From positions 1,057,671 to 1,121,670 of the forward strand of contig NZ_CH672427.1 in NCBI RefSeq assembly GCF_000153205.1: 64,000 nt of DNA, in the 5' to 3' direction. Origin of the DNA: Nitrococcus mobilis Nb-231. GTDB taxonomy: Bacteria; Pseudomonadota; Gammaproteobacteria; Nitrococcales; Nitrococcaceae. The translations under genes and the position numbers were made by a program. The notes beneath the pieces are model-generated. The model was not told the DNA's origin and made no database searches. It was given only the letters and a program-made list of their open reading frames with translations. Shown piece after piece: positions 21,658 to 32,533 of the stretch (within the stretch, counting starts at the first letter, position 1; each line of letters begins with the position of its first letter).

Positions 21658-22944
21658 TTGCACGAGATCCCACTAGGCGCTCTATTTGGACTGCTCGGGG
21701 TGCTGATTGCTCTGTCGGGCTGCTTCTCCGGGTCGGAAACCGCTTTGATGATGCTAAATCGCTACCGCCTGCGTCATCTCGCTCGCTCCGGACACCAGGG
21801 CGCACGCCGGGCCGAGCGGTTGCTGCAGCGACCGGATCGCCTGATCGGCCTAATCCTGCTCGGCAACAACTTCGTGAACATCCTGGCCTCCGCCGTGGCC
21901 ACACTGATCGCCCTGCGATTGGGCGGTGAGGGGGCGATCGCTGCTTCTACTGGCCTGCTCACGCTGGCCATCCTGATCTTTGCCGAGGTCACACCCAAAA
22001 CGCTTGCGGCCCTGAGGCCGGAGCGACTGGCCTTTCCAGCCGCTTTCGTACTGGCCCCGCTGCTGCGATTTTGTTATCCCCTGGTTTGGATCATCAACTG
22101 CATCACCAATACCTTGCTGCGGCTGCTGGGCGCGCATCCCGAGGATGCGGGCAACACCAATCTCAGTCGGGAAGATCTGCGGGTCGTGGTCAATGAGGCG
22201 GGAGCCATGATCCCCCACCGCCATCAGAAAATGTTGCTGAACATCCTTGACTTGGAGAAAGTCGAGGTGGACGACATTATGGTGCCCCGCAGCGAAATCG
22301 TCGGCATCGATCTGGATGATAGCTGGAGTGAAATACTCGAACAGATCGCCGGTAGCCAGTACACACGCATGCCGGTCTATCAGGGCAGCTTCGATGCTGT
22401 ACAGGGTCTTCTACACGTGCGGCAAGTACTCAGCAGCATGCTGCGCAGCACGCTGACCCGAGAAGAGCTCAGCGCCAATCTAAGCGAGCCTTATTTCATC
22501 CCAGAGGGCACCCCGCTACCTGTGCAACTGCTCAATTTCCAAGCCAAGCGCCGACGAATCGGCCTGGTGGTCGATGAGTACGGGGAAATCTTAGGTTTGA
22601 TTACACTGGAAGATATCCTTGAGGAGATCGTGGGCGAGTTCACCACCGATCCAGCCGCCGCCATTCAGGACGTGTACCCGCAGCCTGACGGTAGCTTCCT
22701 GGTCGACGGCAGTGCGAGCGTGCGGGAGCTCAATCGGCTGCTTAAATGGAACATGCCCACGAGCGGACCCAAAACGCTCAACGGGCTCATACTCGAGCAT
22801 CTGGAGGCCATCCCGGAACCGGGCACCAGCCTGCTGCTCGACGATTACCCAGTCACCATCATCCAGACCGAGCGCCACAAAGTGAAAACGGCTCGGATTC
22901 AGCCTCGTCGACGACGCCGACGTAGGATGCAGCCAACCGAGTAG
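21658..22944 (+). CDS. corB: CorB-like CNNM/CBS-domain membrane protein
   Basis: Predicted magnesium/cobalt export-related protein. Start is a TTG giving MHEIPLGALFGLL. Residues about 1-180 form the DUF21/CNNM membrane domain with GCFSGSETALMMLNRYRLRH. Two CBS motifs follow (DIMVPRSEIVGIDLD; LVVDEYGEILGLITLEDILEE), then a CorC_HlyC domain with VDGSASVRELNRLLKW. The C terminus is Arg-rich. Located 85 bp after the CcsA-like gene on the same strand. Confidence 0.92.
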   Translation: MHEIPLGALFGLLGVLIALSGCFSGSETALMMLNRYRLRHLARSGHQGARRAERLLQRPDRLIGLILLGNNFVNILASAVATLIALRLGGEGAIAASTGLLTLAILIFAEVTPKTLAALRPERLAFPAAFVLAPLLRFCYPLVWIINCITNTLLRLLGAHPEDAGNTNLSREDLRVVVNEAGAMIPHRHQKMLLNILDLEKVEVDDIMVPRSEIVGIDLDDSWSEILEQIAGSQYTRMPVYQGSFDAVQGLLHVRQVLSSMLRSTLTREELSANLSEPYFIPEGTPLPVQLLNFQAKRRRIGLVVDEYGEILGLITLEDILEEIVGEFTTDPAAAIQDVYPQPDGSFLVDGSASVRELNRLLKWNMPTSGPKTLNGLILEHLEAIPEPGTSLLLDDYPVTIIQTERHKVKTARIQPRRRRRRRMQPTE

Positions 22945-23022
22945 CCGGGTAACCCGCTCGCCGTTTGGCGCGTGGCTGACGCGGGCCTAGCACAGAAGCC
23001 GGCGCCCGCTTCCTGGGCGCCG

Positions 23023-24432
23023 TCAGCCCCGCCGAGACCGCCGCCAGGCCGTGCCCTGCGGCGTATCCTCAAGGGCAATTCCCTGGGCCTGGAGCTCATC
23101 GCGAATGCGATCCGCCGTGGCGAAATCACGGTTTTTACGAGCCAGGGCGCGTTCGGCGAGCAACGCCTCCACCCGTTCACTAGCGATGCCGACGGCTACC
23201 GACGACCCTGCACCGCCCTTGAGGAAAACCTCCGGCGCCACCTGCGCCAGTCCGAGCAGCCCACCCAACTCGCGCAACGTGGCGGCAAGCGCCGCCGCCT
23301 GGCTCTCGAAGCGGTCCCGCCGGCGGTTGATCTCACGGGCAAGGTCGAATAGCACGGCCAACGCCAAAGGGGTGTTGAAATCATCGTCCATCGCTTGCCG
23401 GAAGGCCTCGCGGTAGGGGGCGGCCAACGCCGGGGAGGCTTCGGTAAACGGTAGATCACGCAACGCCAAGTAAAGACGCTCCAGCGCCGCGCGGGAGTTA
23501 TCCAAATCGCTCGTGGAATAGTTCAGCGGGCTGCGGTAGTGGCTCGAGAGTAGAAAGTAGCGGATTTCCTCCGCGCGGTAGACCTGCAGCACCTCCCGCA
23601 CCGTAAAAAAATTGCCCAAGGATTTGGACATCTTCTCGTCGTTGATGCGGATGTGGCCGTTGTGCATCCAAAAATTGACGTAACGCCCGCCCCAAGCCGC
23701 CTCGGATTGGGCGATTTCATTTTCGTGGTGCGGAAACTTGAGGTCCAGACCACCGCCGTGAATGTCGAAATGCTGCCCCAAACAGGCACCGGCCATGGCC
23801 GAACATTCGATATGCCAACCGGGACGACCCTCACCCCAGGGGGCCGGCCAGCTAGGCTCGCCAGGCTTGGCCGCCTTCCACAAAACGAAGTCGGCGGCAT
23901 CCCGCTTGCCGGCCCCAGGCTCGACCCGGGCCCCGGCACGCAGCGCCTCCAGCCGCTCACCGGAGAGCCGGCCGTAGCCCTCGAAACGCTCTACAGCATA
24001 GTAGATACTGCCCTCGTCAACGGCCTGGTAGGCATAGCCGCGATCCAGGAGGCGCTGGATCAATGCGACGATCGCATCCATGTAGGCCGTCGCCCGCGGC
24101 TCGGCGTCCGGGAGCAGGCAGCCCAGCGCGGCCGTGTCCGCGTGCATTGCCGCAATGAAACGCTCGGTCAAAACGTTCACGGGCTCGCCCAACTCGGCGG
24201 CACGGCGAATGATCTTGTCATCCACATCGGTGATATTACGTACGTAATCCACCCGATAACCGGCTGAGCGCAGATAACGAACCACCGTGTCGAATACCAC
24301 CATGGCCCGGGCATGACCGAGGTGGCAATAATCGTAGACCGTCATGCCGCAGACATACATGCGGACGCGACCGGGTTCGATCGGCCGAAACGGCTCCTTG
24401 CGGTTGGTCAAACTGTTGTAAATGTAGAGCAT
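23023..24432 (-). CDS. cysS: Cysteinyl-tRNA synthetase
   Basis: Class I synthetase of 469 aa. The zinc-binding Cys is in [17 protein letters not shown], which also contains the HIGH variant HLGH. The zinc ligands WHIECSAMA and [17 protein letters not shown] and the KMSKS loop [12 protein letters not shown] are present. Lies 16 bp downstream of gltX on the same strand. Confidence 0.97.
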   Translation of the reverse strand: MLYIYNSLTNRKEPFRPIEPGRVRMYVCGMTVYDYCHLGHARAMVVFDTVVRYLRSAGYRVDYVRNITDVDDKIIRRAAELGEPVNVLTERFIAAMHADTAALGCLLPDAEPRATAYMDAIVALIQRLLDRGYAYQAVDEGSIYYAVERFEGYGRLSGERLEALRAGARVEPGAGKRDAADFVLWKAAKPGEPSWPAPWGEGRPGWHIECSAMAGACLGQHFDIHGGGLDLKFPHHENEIAQSEAAWGGRYVNFWMHNGHIRINDEKMSKSLGNFFTVREVLQVYRAEEIRYFLLSSHYRSPLNYSTSDLDNSRAALERLYLALRDLPFTEASPALAAPYREAFRQAMDDDFNTPLALAVLFDLAREINRRRDRFESQAAALAATLRELGGLLGLAQVAPEVFLKGGAGSSVAVGIASERVEALLAERALARKNRDFATADRIRDELQAQGIALEDTPQGTAWRRSRRG

Positions 24433-24448
24433 TGCTATCCGGCTGCTT

Positions 24449-25858
24449 TTATCGGGCGCGGGCCAGCTCGCCGGCCCGACGCAATCGTTCGCGTAGACGT
24501 TGGGGGCTGATCAGCATCAACAGCTCCGCCAACTCCGGACCATGCGGCTCTCCCGTAAGCGCAAGCCGCAACGGCAGAAACAGGGAGCGCCCGCGCAGAC
24601 CGGTTGCCTGGCGCAACCGTTGCGGCGATAACGCTTCGTCCTCGTCAACCAGACGGAGCGCCGCATCGAAAAACCCCGCACCCGCCGCGCGCAGGACCTC
24701 GCACACCGACTCATCGGGCGGCGGCAGCGACCCATAGATTCGCTCGGCCCAATCCTGAAGCTCGCTTGGAAAGCGTACATTGGCGCGCAGAACTTCTACC
24801 AAGCGCCGCTGCTGCTCGGCCGGCACTGTGGCACCGTCGAGCCACGCCTCGAGCACTGCAATCGGGGCCTCGGCCACCGCCTGTTGCTGCCAATAATCCA
24901 ACTGCTGCGGGTCGAAACGCGCCGGCGCGCGCCCGATCCGTTGCACTTCAAAAGCACAGGCAAGCCCCGTGAGCCCCTGCAGACCGATATCGCCGTAGGC
25001 ATGGCCCAGCCGCGCCAAATAGTTCAACAGCGCCCCGGGCAGATAGCCCGCCTCACGCAGCGCCGCCACCGAGCGACTGCCGTGGCGCTTGGCGAGCGGC
25101 GCGCCGTCGGGGCCCACGATCATGGGCAGATGACCGTAGCGGGGCGCACTCAATTCCAAGGCTTCCAGCAATAGCAACTGGCGCGGCGTGTTGGCCAAAT
25201 GATCCTCGCCGCGCAATACCTGCGTGATCCCCATGAGCGCATCGTCCACGGCGTTGCAGAACAAGAAAGCGGCCGAGGCATCGGCCCGGCGTATGATGAA
25301 ATCACCGAGCTCGTCCGTAGCGACGCGCTGCTCGCCACGAACCAAATCCGAATAGACAATCGCGCGCCCCGCGGGGACGCGGAAACGAAGCGCGGGCCGC
25401 TCACCCCGGTCGAGCCGAGCATGGATTTCAGCGCCGCTCAGGCGCCGGCAGGTACCCGGATAACGGGGCGGCCGCCCGGCGGCAAGCTGTGCCTGACGCT
25501 GGTGTTGCAGCTCCTGATCGCTGCAGAAACATGGATAAGCCTGTCGGGATTGCTCGAGACGCGGATAGAATTCGGCATACACCGCCGCGCGTTCGGACTG
25601 CCGCCAAGGTCCGCCAGGCTCGGTGCGTTGTGGCCCTTCATCCCAGTCCAGCCCGAGCCAGCGCAGCTCCTGCATGAGCGCCGTCGCGGCACGGGCGCTG
25701 CTGCGCTCGCGATCGGTGTCCTCGATACGCAGCACGAAACAACCACCCGCAGGCCCGCGGGCAAGCAGCAGATTGAACAGCGCCGTGCGAAGATTACCCA
25801 GGTGCATCAAGCCCGTGGGGCTGGGTGCAAAGCGAGTCTTGATAGGGCAGGATTGCAT
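24449..25858 (-). CDS. gltX: Glutamyl-tRNA synthetase
   Basis: Class I synthetase charging tRNA-Glu. The HIGH variant is in [20 protein letters not shown], and the KMSKS variant reads [11 protein letters not shown], a less usual form of KLSKRHG. The zinc-region cysteines are in [11 protein letters not shown] and GTCRRLS, so this is the zinc-binding type. The C-terminal anticodon-binding domain is complete. First gene of gltX-cysS and divergent from lpxH. Confidence 0.95.
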   Translation of the reverse strand: MQSCPIKTRFAPSPTGLMHLGNLRTALFNLLLARGPAGGCFVLRIEDTDRERSSARAATALMQELRWLGLDWDEGPQRTEPGGPWRQSERAAVYAEFYPRLEQSRQAYPCFCSDQELQHQRQAQLAAGRPPRYPGTCRRLSGAEIHARLDRGERPALRFRVPAGRAIVYSDLVRGEQRVATDELGDFIIRRADASAAFLFCNAVDDALMGITQVLRGEDHLANTPRQLLLLEALELSAPRYGHLPMIVGPDGAPLAKRHGSRSVAALREAGYLPGALLNYLARLGHAYGDIGLQGLTGLACAFEVQRIGRAPARFDPQQLDYWQQQAVAEAPIAVLEAWLDGATVPAEQQRRLVEVLRANVRFPSELQDWAERIYGSLPPPDESVCEVLRAAGAGFFDAALRLVDEDEALSPQRLRQATGLRGRSLFLPLRLALTGEPHGPELAELLMLISPQRLRERLRRAGELARAR

Positions 25859-25939
25859 AAGCGCTCAATCGTAAACGACAAAATCGGTCAGCGGCATTGC
25901 GAGTCACAATGCACTGGCCCCAAGGAGTCGGCAGCCCCG

Positions 25940-26719
25940 ATGCATATCCATGATACCAACCACCGGCCGGTGTTATTCATCTCCGATCTCCACCTGGATC
26001 CTAGCCGTCCTGCGGTGACCCGGCTATTCGTCCAATTCCTTGCGCAAAACGCACGGCAGGCGCAGGCATTGTATATACTGGGCGACCTTTTCGAAGCCTG
26101 GATCGGCGATGATACCCTCAACGCCGAAGACCCGGTAATCGCCGGGTTAAGAGCGCTCAATGCCGCCGGTGTCCCTGTGTACGTGATGCGGGGCAACCGC
26201 GACTTTCTGCTCGGCGAGGGCTTCAGCCAGGCCACCGGCGCGTTACTCCTCGACGATCTGAGCCGCATCACGCTGGATGGAGTGCAGGTACTGCTGCTGC
26301 ACGGCGACACGCTCTGCGCTGATGACATCGAATATCAACGCTTTCGCGCCATGGTCCGCGATCCGCATTGGCAGGCGGAATTCCTGGCCAAGCCCCGCGC
26401 GCAGCGGCTGGCCTATGCGACCCAAGCACGCCGCGAGAGCACCGAGCACAATCGCCGTACCGACGCGGCCCGGCTGGATGTGAATCCGCACAGTGTCCAG
26501 CAGACCCTGCGTGAACAGGGTGCGCGGCATATGATTCACGGCCACACCCATCGACCGGGCGTGCATCGCTTCGAGCTCGATGGCGAACCGGCCCAACGTA
26601 TCGTACTGGGTGACTGGTACGAGCAGGGCAGTCTCCTACTCTGCGAGAGTGGCCGCTGGCAATTGCGACAGCTAACGCTGGACTGTTGTGGGTCGACCGA
26701 CGCCCCCCAAAACTGCTAA
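25940..26719 (+). CDS. lpxH: UDP-2,3-diacylglucosamine diphosphatase LpxH
   Basis: Calcineurin-like enzyme making lipid X in lipid A synthesis. The start at MHIHDTNHRPVLFISDLHLD was chosen because the metallophosphatase core begins immediately; the frame is open upstream through gltX antisense sequence. Metal ligands are in FISDLHLDPSR, GDLFEAWIGDD, MRGNRDFLLG, LLHGDTLCADD and IHGHTHRPGVH. 259 aa. Ends tail-to-tail with ratA (4-bp overlap). A degenerate lpxI tail occurs in the island at 50226-50405. Confidence 0.96.
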   Translation: MHIHDTNHRPVLFISDLHLDPSRPAVTRLFVQFLAQNARQAQALYILGDLFEAWIGDDTLNAEDPVIAGLRALNAAGVPVYVMRGNRDFLLGEGFSQATGALLLDDLSRITLDGVQVLLLHGDTLCADDIEYQRFRAMVRDPHWQAEFLAKPRAQRLAYATQARRESTEHNRRTDAARLDVNPHSVQQTLREQGARHMIHGHTHRPGVHRFELDGEPAQRIVLGDWYEQGSLLLCESGRWQLRQLTLDCCGSTDAPQNC

Positions 26720-27165
26720 TAGGCCGCATCGGGAGCCCCATAAAGCTCATCCGCCCGGTGCACGAAGGAATCCACCAGCGTATTGGCCATCTGATGAAAC
26801 ACGCGGCCGAACGCCATCCCCAGGAGTCGGTTCGCGAACTCGAACTCGAGATCCAAGGCCACTTTGCAGGCATTGTCCGGCAACCCGTGGAAACTCCAGA
26901 AACCGTTGAGGTGCCGAAACGGCCCCTCGACCAGACGGATGTCGATCATCTTGCTGGGATGGAGCCGATTCTGGGTGGTAAAAGATTTCTCCAAACCGCT
27001 TTTGGAGACAACGATCATCGCGCGCACACAGTCCTCATCCCGATGCAGAATTCGACTCTCCTTGCACCAGGGAAGAAAATGATGATACGCATCGACATCC
27101 TCTACGAGCCGAAACATAACCTCAGACGAATACGGCACCAGCGCCGAACGCGAAACCAATGTCAT
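26716..27165 (-). CDS. ratA: RatA-type START-domain protein (ubiquinone-binding / type II toxin RatA family)
   Basis: 149-aa SRPBCC-fold protein equivalent to YfjG/RatA and to eukaryotic Coq10. Starts [20 protein letters not shown] and contains VEDVDAYHHFLPWCKESRIL. The family has been described both as a ribosome association toxin and as a coenzyme Q-binding protein. The 4-bp ATGA overlap with the upstream transporter gene indicates coupled translation. Confidence 0.9.
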   Translation of the reverse strand: MTLVSRSALVPYSSEVMFRLVEDVDAYHHFLPWCKESRILHRDEDCVRAMIVVSKSGLEKSFTTQNRLHPSKMIDIRLVEGPFRHLNGFWSFHGLPDNACKVALDLEFEFANRLLGMAFGRVFHQMANTLVDSFVHRADELYGAPDAAY

Positions 27166-28583
27166 AGGACTTCCCAACCCAACAACCCCATGGCTTGGAG
27201 GAACAGCAAAACTACGGCTACGGGTGTAGCGAACCGTATCAGGACGAGCCATAAACGATAGCCCCAACCGCCGCCCAGCTCGATGCGGCTGCTGTCCGCC
27301 GACATTCGCCAGCCGACAAACACCGCGGTCAATATCCCGGTCAGCGGCAGCAACAACCCGGTAATAAAAAAGTTCAACACATCGAAAAAAGTCCCTCGCC
27401 CGAGGCGGGACCAGCTCCCCAACGGCTGCAGATGCGACCAGAGATTGAACGAGAGCAGCGATAACAGTCCGAACGACCACACCAGAACACCGACCAGGCT
27501 GGCCGCGAGCGATCGCTCGACCCGCCAGCGCTTCATTACATAGGTAACCGCGGGTTCGAGCATCGAAATGGCCGAAGTCCAGACGGCCAATACCAGCATA
27601 GTAAAGAACAACGTGGCCATAAGGTGGCCACCCGGAGTTGTGCCGAAAGCAAGCGGCAACGTCTGGAAGATCAACCCCGGTCCCGCCGCAACGCTCAAAC
27701 CCGCCTGAAAAACCACCGAGAATATAGCAAGGCCAGCCAACAGCCCGACCAGCGTATCGGTCAACACCACTATAGGCGCAACGGCCAGCAAGGATACCCG
27801 CTCCGGAGCATAAACGCCGTAGATCACTAACGCGCCCAACCCCAGGCTGAGCGAGAAAAAGGCATGCCCAAGGGCGGCAAGCAAAGCAGAGGCATCCAAC
27901 CGCGCGAAGTCCGGCCGCAACAGGAAATCCACGGCCCGATCGAAACTCGGCTGGCCATGAGCATAGAATACCAAGATCCCGAGAATCGTCAGTAGCACCG
28001 GCACGAACCAGCGCACAGCCTCCTCAAGGCCGTAGCGCACCCCCCGGCTGACCACGAGAATCGTCATTGCCATAAATAGGGTATGCCAAGCCAGCAGGCG
28101 TTCGGGATCATCCGTGAGCTCCTGGAACAAGCGCGCCGCCGCTACCGCATCAAGCTCATGGAAAGCACCGGCGGCCGAACGGAACACATACGCCATGCTC
28201 CAACCGCCGACGATGCTGTAGGCGGAGAGCACCAGCAGGCCCGTAACGCTGCCGAGCCAGCCGATCACCGACCAACCCCCGCTTAACCCCTCTTCACGAG
28301 CGATTCGCAGCAAACCGTAAATGGGCGTGCTGCGAGCGCGACGCCCGAGCATGAGCTCAGCCACCATGAGTGGCAGCCCCACGGCCGCCACGCAGGCAAG
28401 ATAGGCCAATACGAAAGCACCACCGCCATATTGCCCCACCAAATAGGGAAACTTCCAAATATTGCCCAGCCCCATGGCCGAGCCGATGACGGCAAGAACA
28501 AAGATGCAGGGAGACGACCATTGGCCGTAGCGTGGCAACGATTTTAAGCGCAGCGGCCGCTCTCGGGCCAGCGATCGAAGCAT
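27162..28583 (-). CDS. Neurotransmitter:sodium symporter family transporter
   Basis: About 12 hydrophobic segments in 473 aa, of the LeuT-fold NSS family that moves amino acids or other small solutes with Na+. The first segment carries the family signature [20 protein letters not shown] with unwound-helix glycines. The start [16 protein letters not shown] was chosen because the ORF upstream of it is antisense to smpB and has no similarity. The substrate cannot be read from the sequence. It precedes ratA and overlaps it by 4 bp; it is divergent from smpB. Confidence 0.92.
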   Translation of the reverse strand: MLRSLARERPLRLKSLPRYGQWSSPCIFVLAVIGSAMGLGNIWKFPYLVGQYGGGAFVLAYLACVAAVGLPLMVAELMLGRRARSTPIYGLLRIAREEGLSGGWSVIGWLGSVTGLLVLSAYSIVGGWSMAYVFRSAAGAFHELDAVAAARLFQELTDDPERLLAWHTLFMAMTILVVSRGVRYGLEEAVRWFVPVLLTILGILVFYAHGQPSFDRAVDFLLRPDFARLDASALLAALGHAFFSLSLGLGALVIYGVYAPERVSLLAVAPIVVLTDTLVGLLAGLAIFSVVFQAGLSVAAGPGLIFQTLPLAFGTTPGGHLMATLFFTMLVLAVWTSAISMLEPAVTYVMKRWRVERSLAASLVGVLVWSFGLLSLLSFNLWSHLQPLGSWSRLGRGTFFDVLNFFITGLLLPLTGILTAVFVGWRMSADSSRIELGGGWGYRLWLVLIRFATPVAVVLLFLQAMGLLGWEVL

Positions 28584-28670
28584 GCCTGGGCGGACCCCCC
28601 TATGCAGTGCGCCGCTCACGCGCGAGCGACACTGCGAGTTGGCACTGTAGTAGGCAGCGCGGATAGAATA

Positions 28671-29162
28671 ATGCGCGTGAGCAAACAAAACCCCAAATCC
28701 AAAGCGGGCAACAGCCCCAACATCAGCGTTAACCGTCGGGCCCGACACGACTACCACATCGAGGACACCTTCGAGGCCGGCCTCGTGCTGGAGGGCTGGG
28801 AGGTAAAAGCCCTGCGCGCGGGTCGAGGGAGTTTGCAGGAGAGCTACGTCATCATCAAGGATGGCGAGGCTTGGCTGATCGGCTGCAACATCTCCCCCCT
28901 GCCGACGGCGTCCACTCATATCCAGCCCGATCCCATACGCACCCGCAAACTGCTGCTGCACGAGCGCGAACTCAGCCGTTTGATCGGTGCCACCGAACAG
29001 CGCGGTTACACTCTGGTGCCACTTAACATGCACTGGAAGCGTGGCCGAGCCAAACTCGATCTCGCCCTAGCCAAAGGCAAAAAGAAATTCGACAAGCGTG
29101 CCGCTCAGAAAGAACACGACTGGCAGCGCGAAAAGCAGCGCCTGCTCAAACATCGACAATAA
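28671..29162 (+). CDS. smpB: SsrA-binding protein SmpB
   Basis: Binds tmRNA and brings it to stalled ribosomes. Starts [13 protein letters not shown] (a GTG two codons later is an alternative). Contains [33 protein letters not shown] and the C-terminal basic tail [20 protein letters not shown]. 163 aa, normal. Its RNA partner, ssrA, lies only about 2.8 kb away at 31988. Confidence 0.97.
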   Translation: MRVSKQNPKSKAGNSPNISVNRRARHDYHIEDTFEAGLVLEGWEVKALRAGRGSLQESYVIIKDGEAWLIGCNISPLPTASTHIQPDPIRTRKLLLHERELSRLIGATEQRGYTLVPLNMHWKRGRAKLDLALAKGKKKFDKRAAQKEHDWQREKQRLLKHRQ

Positions 29163-29175
29163 CCAGTCTCCTCGG

Positions 29176-30000
29176 TCAAGCGCCTTTTAGCGACCGGATC
29201 AACTGTTGCAAAAACAGCCGCACCTCCCCGGGATCCTCCAGTGCATAGTGCGCGGTCGTGGGATGGTCATCTTCACGCACCAAAATGCCGGTACCGCGGC
29301 GACACACGATCCGGAAGGCGTTCTCATCGGTCCGATCATCGCCAATGTAGATCGGGTGCCGCCGCCCGCTGGCGTCTAGCTGCGGCAAAAGCCACTCTAC
29401 GGCCTTGCCTTTGTCCCAATCGAGACCCGGCTGAATCTCGACTACTTTCTTGCCCAGCGTAACTTTTAGCTGCGGGTGTTCCGAGAGCACCTCTTGTACC
29501 CGGGTTTGAACTTGTGAGATATCGACCTCCGCGACCAAGCGGAAATGCACGGCGAGAGATGCGCGTTTGCGCTCGAGAAACGCACCGGCAATACCAGCCA
29601 AGCCTTCTCGCAGGCGTTGCTCTACCGCATCCAGCGCCGGCAGATAGGCCTGCACGTCCTCCAACGAATGGATCTCGCCTGCAAGGTTCTCCATTTCGAA
29701 GCCATGATTGCCCACGTACACCAGCCCTGGCACATCGACCAGCTCTCTCAGCACGTGCACCTCACGGCCGCTCACTATGGCAACGGGCATAACCGAGACC
29801 AGATCGCACAAGATGGCTCGTGTCTCGGGTGCGAGCACCGCCAATTCCGGACGCTCCACGATGGGCGTGAGCGTGCCGTCATAGTCGAGCAGCATTAATA
29901 GTCCATCTTGCCACGTTTGCAGGAGCTGCGGCAGCGCGGCAAGCCCGGAGGGCAACTGGACCGCCTGCCGCGGCTGGCAATCCATCTCAGCCACGGTCAC
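29176..30000 (-). CDS. otsB: Trehalose-6-phosphate phosphatase
   Basis: HAD phosphatase that releases trehalose from trehalose-6-phosphate. Motif I is MLLDYDGTLTPIVERPEL and the late motif is YIGDDRTDENAFRIV. Start is GTG at 30000 or the ATG at 29985. It is divergent from otsA, with a 301-bp gap between them, rather than in the co-directional otsBA arrangement of E. coli. Confidence 0.95.
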   Translation of the reverse strand: MTVAEMDCQPRQAVQLPSGLAALPQLLQTWQDGLLMLLDYDGTLTPIVERPELAVLAPETRAILCDLVSVMPVAIVSGREVHVLRELVDVPGLVYVGNHGFEMENLAGEIHSLEDVQAYLPALDAVEQRLREGLAGIAGAFLERKRASLAVHFRLVAEVDISQVQTRVQEVLSEHPQLKVTLGKKVVEIQPGLDWDKGKAVEWLLPQLDASGRRHPIYIGDDRTDENAFRIVCRRGTGILVREDDHPTTAHYALEDPGEVRLFLQQLIRSLKGA

Positions 30001-30301
30001 CTCGATAAAATCGGTCTATATCTTAAAAAACAAAATTGCGCTGATTCGGACGTGAGCGCGTGTGAACCGGAGCAAAATTAATCGTCAGCTCAATTATGGA
30101 CGCTTTGACAATGAAAAATGCGAAGTATACACGGGAGCGTTTACTGATGATGAGACGCCATTTTCGACATATCGTGAAGCATTTCCCCTAAACAGCCGGT
30201 CGATACCAGGCCAGAACACACTTCCATGATCGCGATCAACACTTTCTGCTTTTAAATTGTCAAACTATCTGTGATTTCGATAAGCAAACGTGAGGTGTAC
30301 C
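30001..30301. other. AT-richer divergent promoter region between otsB and otsA
   Basis: A 301-bp gene-free stretch noticeably richer in A and T than its neighbours (for example TCTTAAAAAACAAAATTG near 30020 and TTTAAATTGTCAAAC near 30250). It must carry the promoters of both trehalose genes. GTGAGGTG at about 30290 is the likely otsA ribosome-binding site. No specific operator was identified. Confidence 0.55.
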
Positions 30302-31906
30302 ATGGCGGCTCATGATCTAGGGACCGAGCACCGAACACATAGCCACAGCCCCCTAGCCGCCCTCCATCGAGAACCCCGCTTATTAACGCCGCTTCCACCC
30401 AGCCAACGCATCGTCATCGCCTCCAATCGACTCCCAATCACACTGAATCGCTCCGAACGTGGTAGATGGGAAGCCAAACCCGCTGCGGGGGGGCTGGTCG
30501 CAGCCCTCCGCCCTATTCTACGGAAGCGAGGCGGCCTATGGGTGGGTTGGTCGGGCGCGGCGACCGTTGAAGATGCAGAGATCGCCGATATTTTCAAGCA
30601 TCTAGCGGCGCGCGATAACCTGCGTATGCGGGCCGTTTCCCTGAGCCACGAGGAAATCGACGGTTTCTATCAGGGCTTCTCCAACGGCATTATCTGGCCA
30701 TTGTTCCACGATATCCTGAAAAACTGCAACTTCAACCCCACCTACTGGCCCATCTACTGCCGGGTCAATCGCAAGTTCGCCGAAGTACTGGCAAGAGAGA
30801 CCACCCCCAATGATTTTCTCTGGGTGCACGACTACCACCTGATGCTGCTTGGACAAGAGCTGAGCCGACTGCAGCTCCCGAATCGGCGCGGATTTTTTTT
30901 GCATATTCCGTTTCCATCCCTCGATTTTTTCCGCAAGCTGCCGTGGCGAAGGCAGATCATCGACGGTCTGCTCGACTTCGATCTCATTGCCTTTCAAACG
31001 GATCGAGATCGCCACAATTTCCTACAATGCGCCGAAGCATTGGCCGAGCGTTTCACGGTTGCAACGGATGGCCCACAGGTTACCCACGTGCGCTTCCTGA
31101 AGCGCACCGCAGCGGGCGCCAATGCCTGGCGCACTATCCAGATCGCCACTCTGCCGATCAGCATCGACTATTCAAAAATGGCCGCCGACGCCGCCTCGGC
31201 CCGGGTGCAACACCGAATGACACAACTTCGGGCCGACCTGCAAGAACGACAGATGATTTTGGGGGTAGATCGGCTCGATTATACGAAAGGCATTTTACAT
31301 CGATTGCGCGCCCTGCGTCTGACACTCGAGCGCCACCCCGAACTGCGCGGCAAGATCATTTTGGTCCAGCATCTGGTGCCCAGCCGGGAGAGCATCGGCG
31401 ATTACGCCCAGTTGCGCCGCGACGTGGAACAGCTCGTCAGCGAAATCAACGGACAATTCCGCACACCGGATTGGGTGCCGGTCCAATATCTGTATCACAG
31501 CCTGTCCCGGGAAGATCTGCTCGCCTACTATCGCACAGCGAACATTGCCCTGATCACGCCGCTCAAAGACGGCATGAACCTGGTTGCAAAAGAATACTGC
31601 GCCGCCCAGATCGATGAGGACGGCGTGCTGATTCTGAGCGAACTCGCCGGCGCTGCCGCGGAGTTACAAGTCGGAGCGTTGCTGGTCAACCCACACGATA
31701 TAGAATGTACCGCAGAACGCATCTACCAGGCGCTCGTGATGCCCAGGGACGAGCGGCTCGAGCGTATGCAACGGCTGCGCCGGACCATCCGCAATCATGA
31801 CGTCTTCCAGTGGGCCGAGGCCTTTCTCACCGCGGCTGCAGCCCCACAAGCGCCCGTGTCGAAAGGTGCGCAGATGGACTCGACTCAGGTTACAACTGCA
31901 CTATGA
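30302..31906 (+). CDS. otsA: Trehalose-6-phosphate synthase
   Basis: GT20 glycosyltransferase joining UDP-glucose and glucose-6-P. The start [11 protein letters not shown] has GTGAGGTG just upstream; the first 40 residues are non-conserved. Family motifs include [54 protein letters not shown] and [16 protein letters not shown]. About 534 aa with a short variable C terminus. Together with otsB it gives the complete osmoprotectant trehalose route. Confidence 0.96.
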   Translation: MAAHDLGTEHRTHSHSPLAALHREPRLLTPLPPSQRIVIASNRLPITLNRSERGRWEAKPAAGGLVAALRPILRKRGGLWVGWSGAATVEDAEIADIFKHLAARDNLRMRAVSLSHEEIDGFYQGFSNGIIWPLFHDILKNCNFNPTYWPIYCRVNRKFAEVLARETTPNDFLWVHDYHLMLLGQELSRLQLPNRRGFFLHIPFPSLDFFRKLPWRRQIIDGLLDFDLIAFQTDRDRHNFLQCAEALAERFTVATDGPQVTHVRFLKRTAAGANAWRTIQIATLPISIDYSKMAADAASARVQHRMTQLRADLQERQMILGVDRLDYTKGILHRLRALRLTLERHPELRGKIILVQHLVPSRESIGDYAQLRRDVEQLVSEINGQFRTPDWVPVQYLYHSLSREDLLAYYRTANIALITPLKDGMNLVAKEYCAAQIDEDGVLILSELAGAAAELQVGALLVNPHDIECTAERIYQALVMPRDERLERMQRLRRTIRNHDVFQWAEAFLTAAAAPQAPVSKGAQMDSTQVTTAL

Positions 31907-31987
31907 GGAGATAAGCACCCCCCGAGTCCACTTCAGTCTCTCGCCGGGAACTTCCTCTTCTGTTAGACTCTCTAACGTATTGAAGAA

Positions 31988-32347
31988 GGGGGCGACTAGG
32001 CTTCGACGTAGGTCGCGAAACTTCAGGTGCATGCCGAGGATGTCACTCACCTCGTAAAACATGTGGCAAAAAAGATAGTTGCCAACGACGACAACTACGC
32101 CCTCGCGGCCTAAATAACCGCGAGCCGCTGACTGGCGATTGCCTATGGTTTCTTTTCAGCGGGCATATTACATAGGATAGCTTCGGGGACTGCCCGGATC
32201 CCTGAGGCGAAACCCTAACGGGCTCGCTAGCTGCATTCCCTGCCCGTCGGGAAGCGGTTGGTTAAAAAAGAAAGGCGCCGGCTAAGCATGTAGATCCCTG
32301 GAGCGGAGGTCTTGCGGACGCGGGTTCGATTCCCGCCGCCTCCACCA
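31988..32347 (+). ncRNA. ssrA: Transfer-messenger RNA (tmRNA)
   Basis: The 360-nt one-piece tmRNA rescues stalled ribosomes. The 5' GGGGGCG pairs with CGCCTCC just before the terminal ACCA, forming the acceptor stem. The T-arm GGGTTCGATTCCCGCC is at the 3' end, and the 5' region has the conserved TTCGAC and CATGCCGAGG segments. The tag reading frame resumes at GCC 32081 after ATAGTT and encodes ANDDNYALAA followed by TAA at 32111-32113. Its partner SmpB is encoded at 28671. The 3' end is where the genomic island is inserted. Confidence 0.96.
32313..32347. other. Putative integration site (attL) at the 3' end of ssrA
   Basis: The ssrA T-arm and acceptor 3' strand are intact and an integrase gene starts 187 bp further on, the standard arrangement for islands that use tmRNA as target. 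The exact crossover core cannot be defined, because no second copy of the ssrA 3' end was found downstream in the window. The other end must therefore lie beyond base 64,000, or is lost. Confidence 0.65.
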
Positions 32348-32352
32348 TCACC

Positions 32353-32406
32353 GAGTTTTCAAGCCCCTGAAAACTCAAAAAAAGCGCCCTCAGCGGCGCT
32401 TTTTTC
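32353..32406 (+). terminator. Tandem hairpins with intrinsic terminator after ssrA
   Basis: The first hairpin has perfect 8-bp arms, GAGTTTTC and GAAAACTC, at 32353-32376. Directly after it an A-run plus AGCGCC pairs with GGCGCT followed by six T residues (32377-32406), a classic bidirectional intrinsic terminator. They would end ssrA transcription just inside the island. Confidence 0.85.
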
Positions 32407-32533
32407 TTCTCTAAATCAAGCAAATACGTTTAACAGTCAGGTATCTCGCGCCATCGCGTTATATCCGGCCTTCGCGACCTTTCCGGGGGTACGATTGGGA
32501 GTATAAAACACCCAAGATCAAAAATACCCCCCA

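Noticed and set aside
32066-32113. Longer tmRNA tag reading from GCA at 32066 (15 residues)
   Set aside because: Alignment with known tmRNAs places the resume codon at GCC 32081 after ATAGTT; the tag is ANDDNYALAA.
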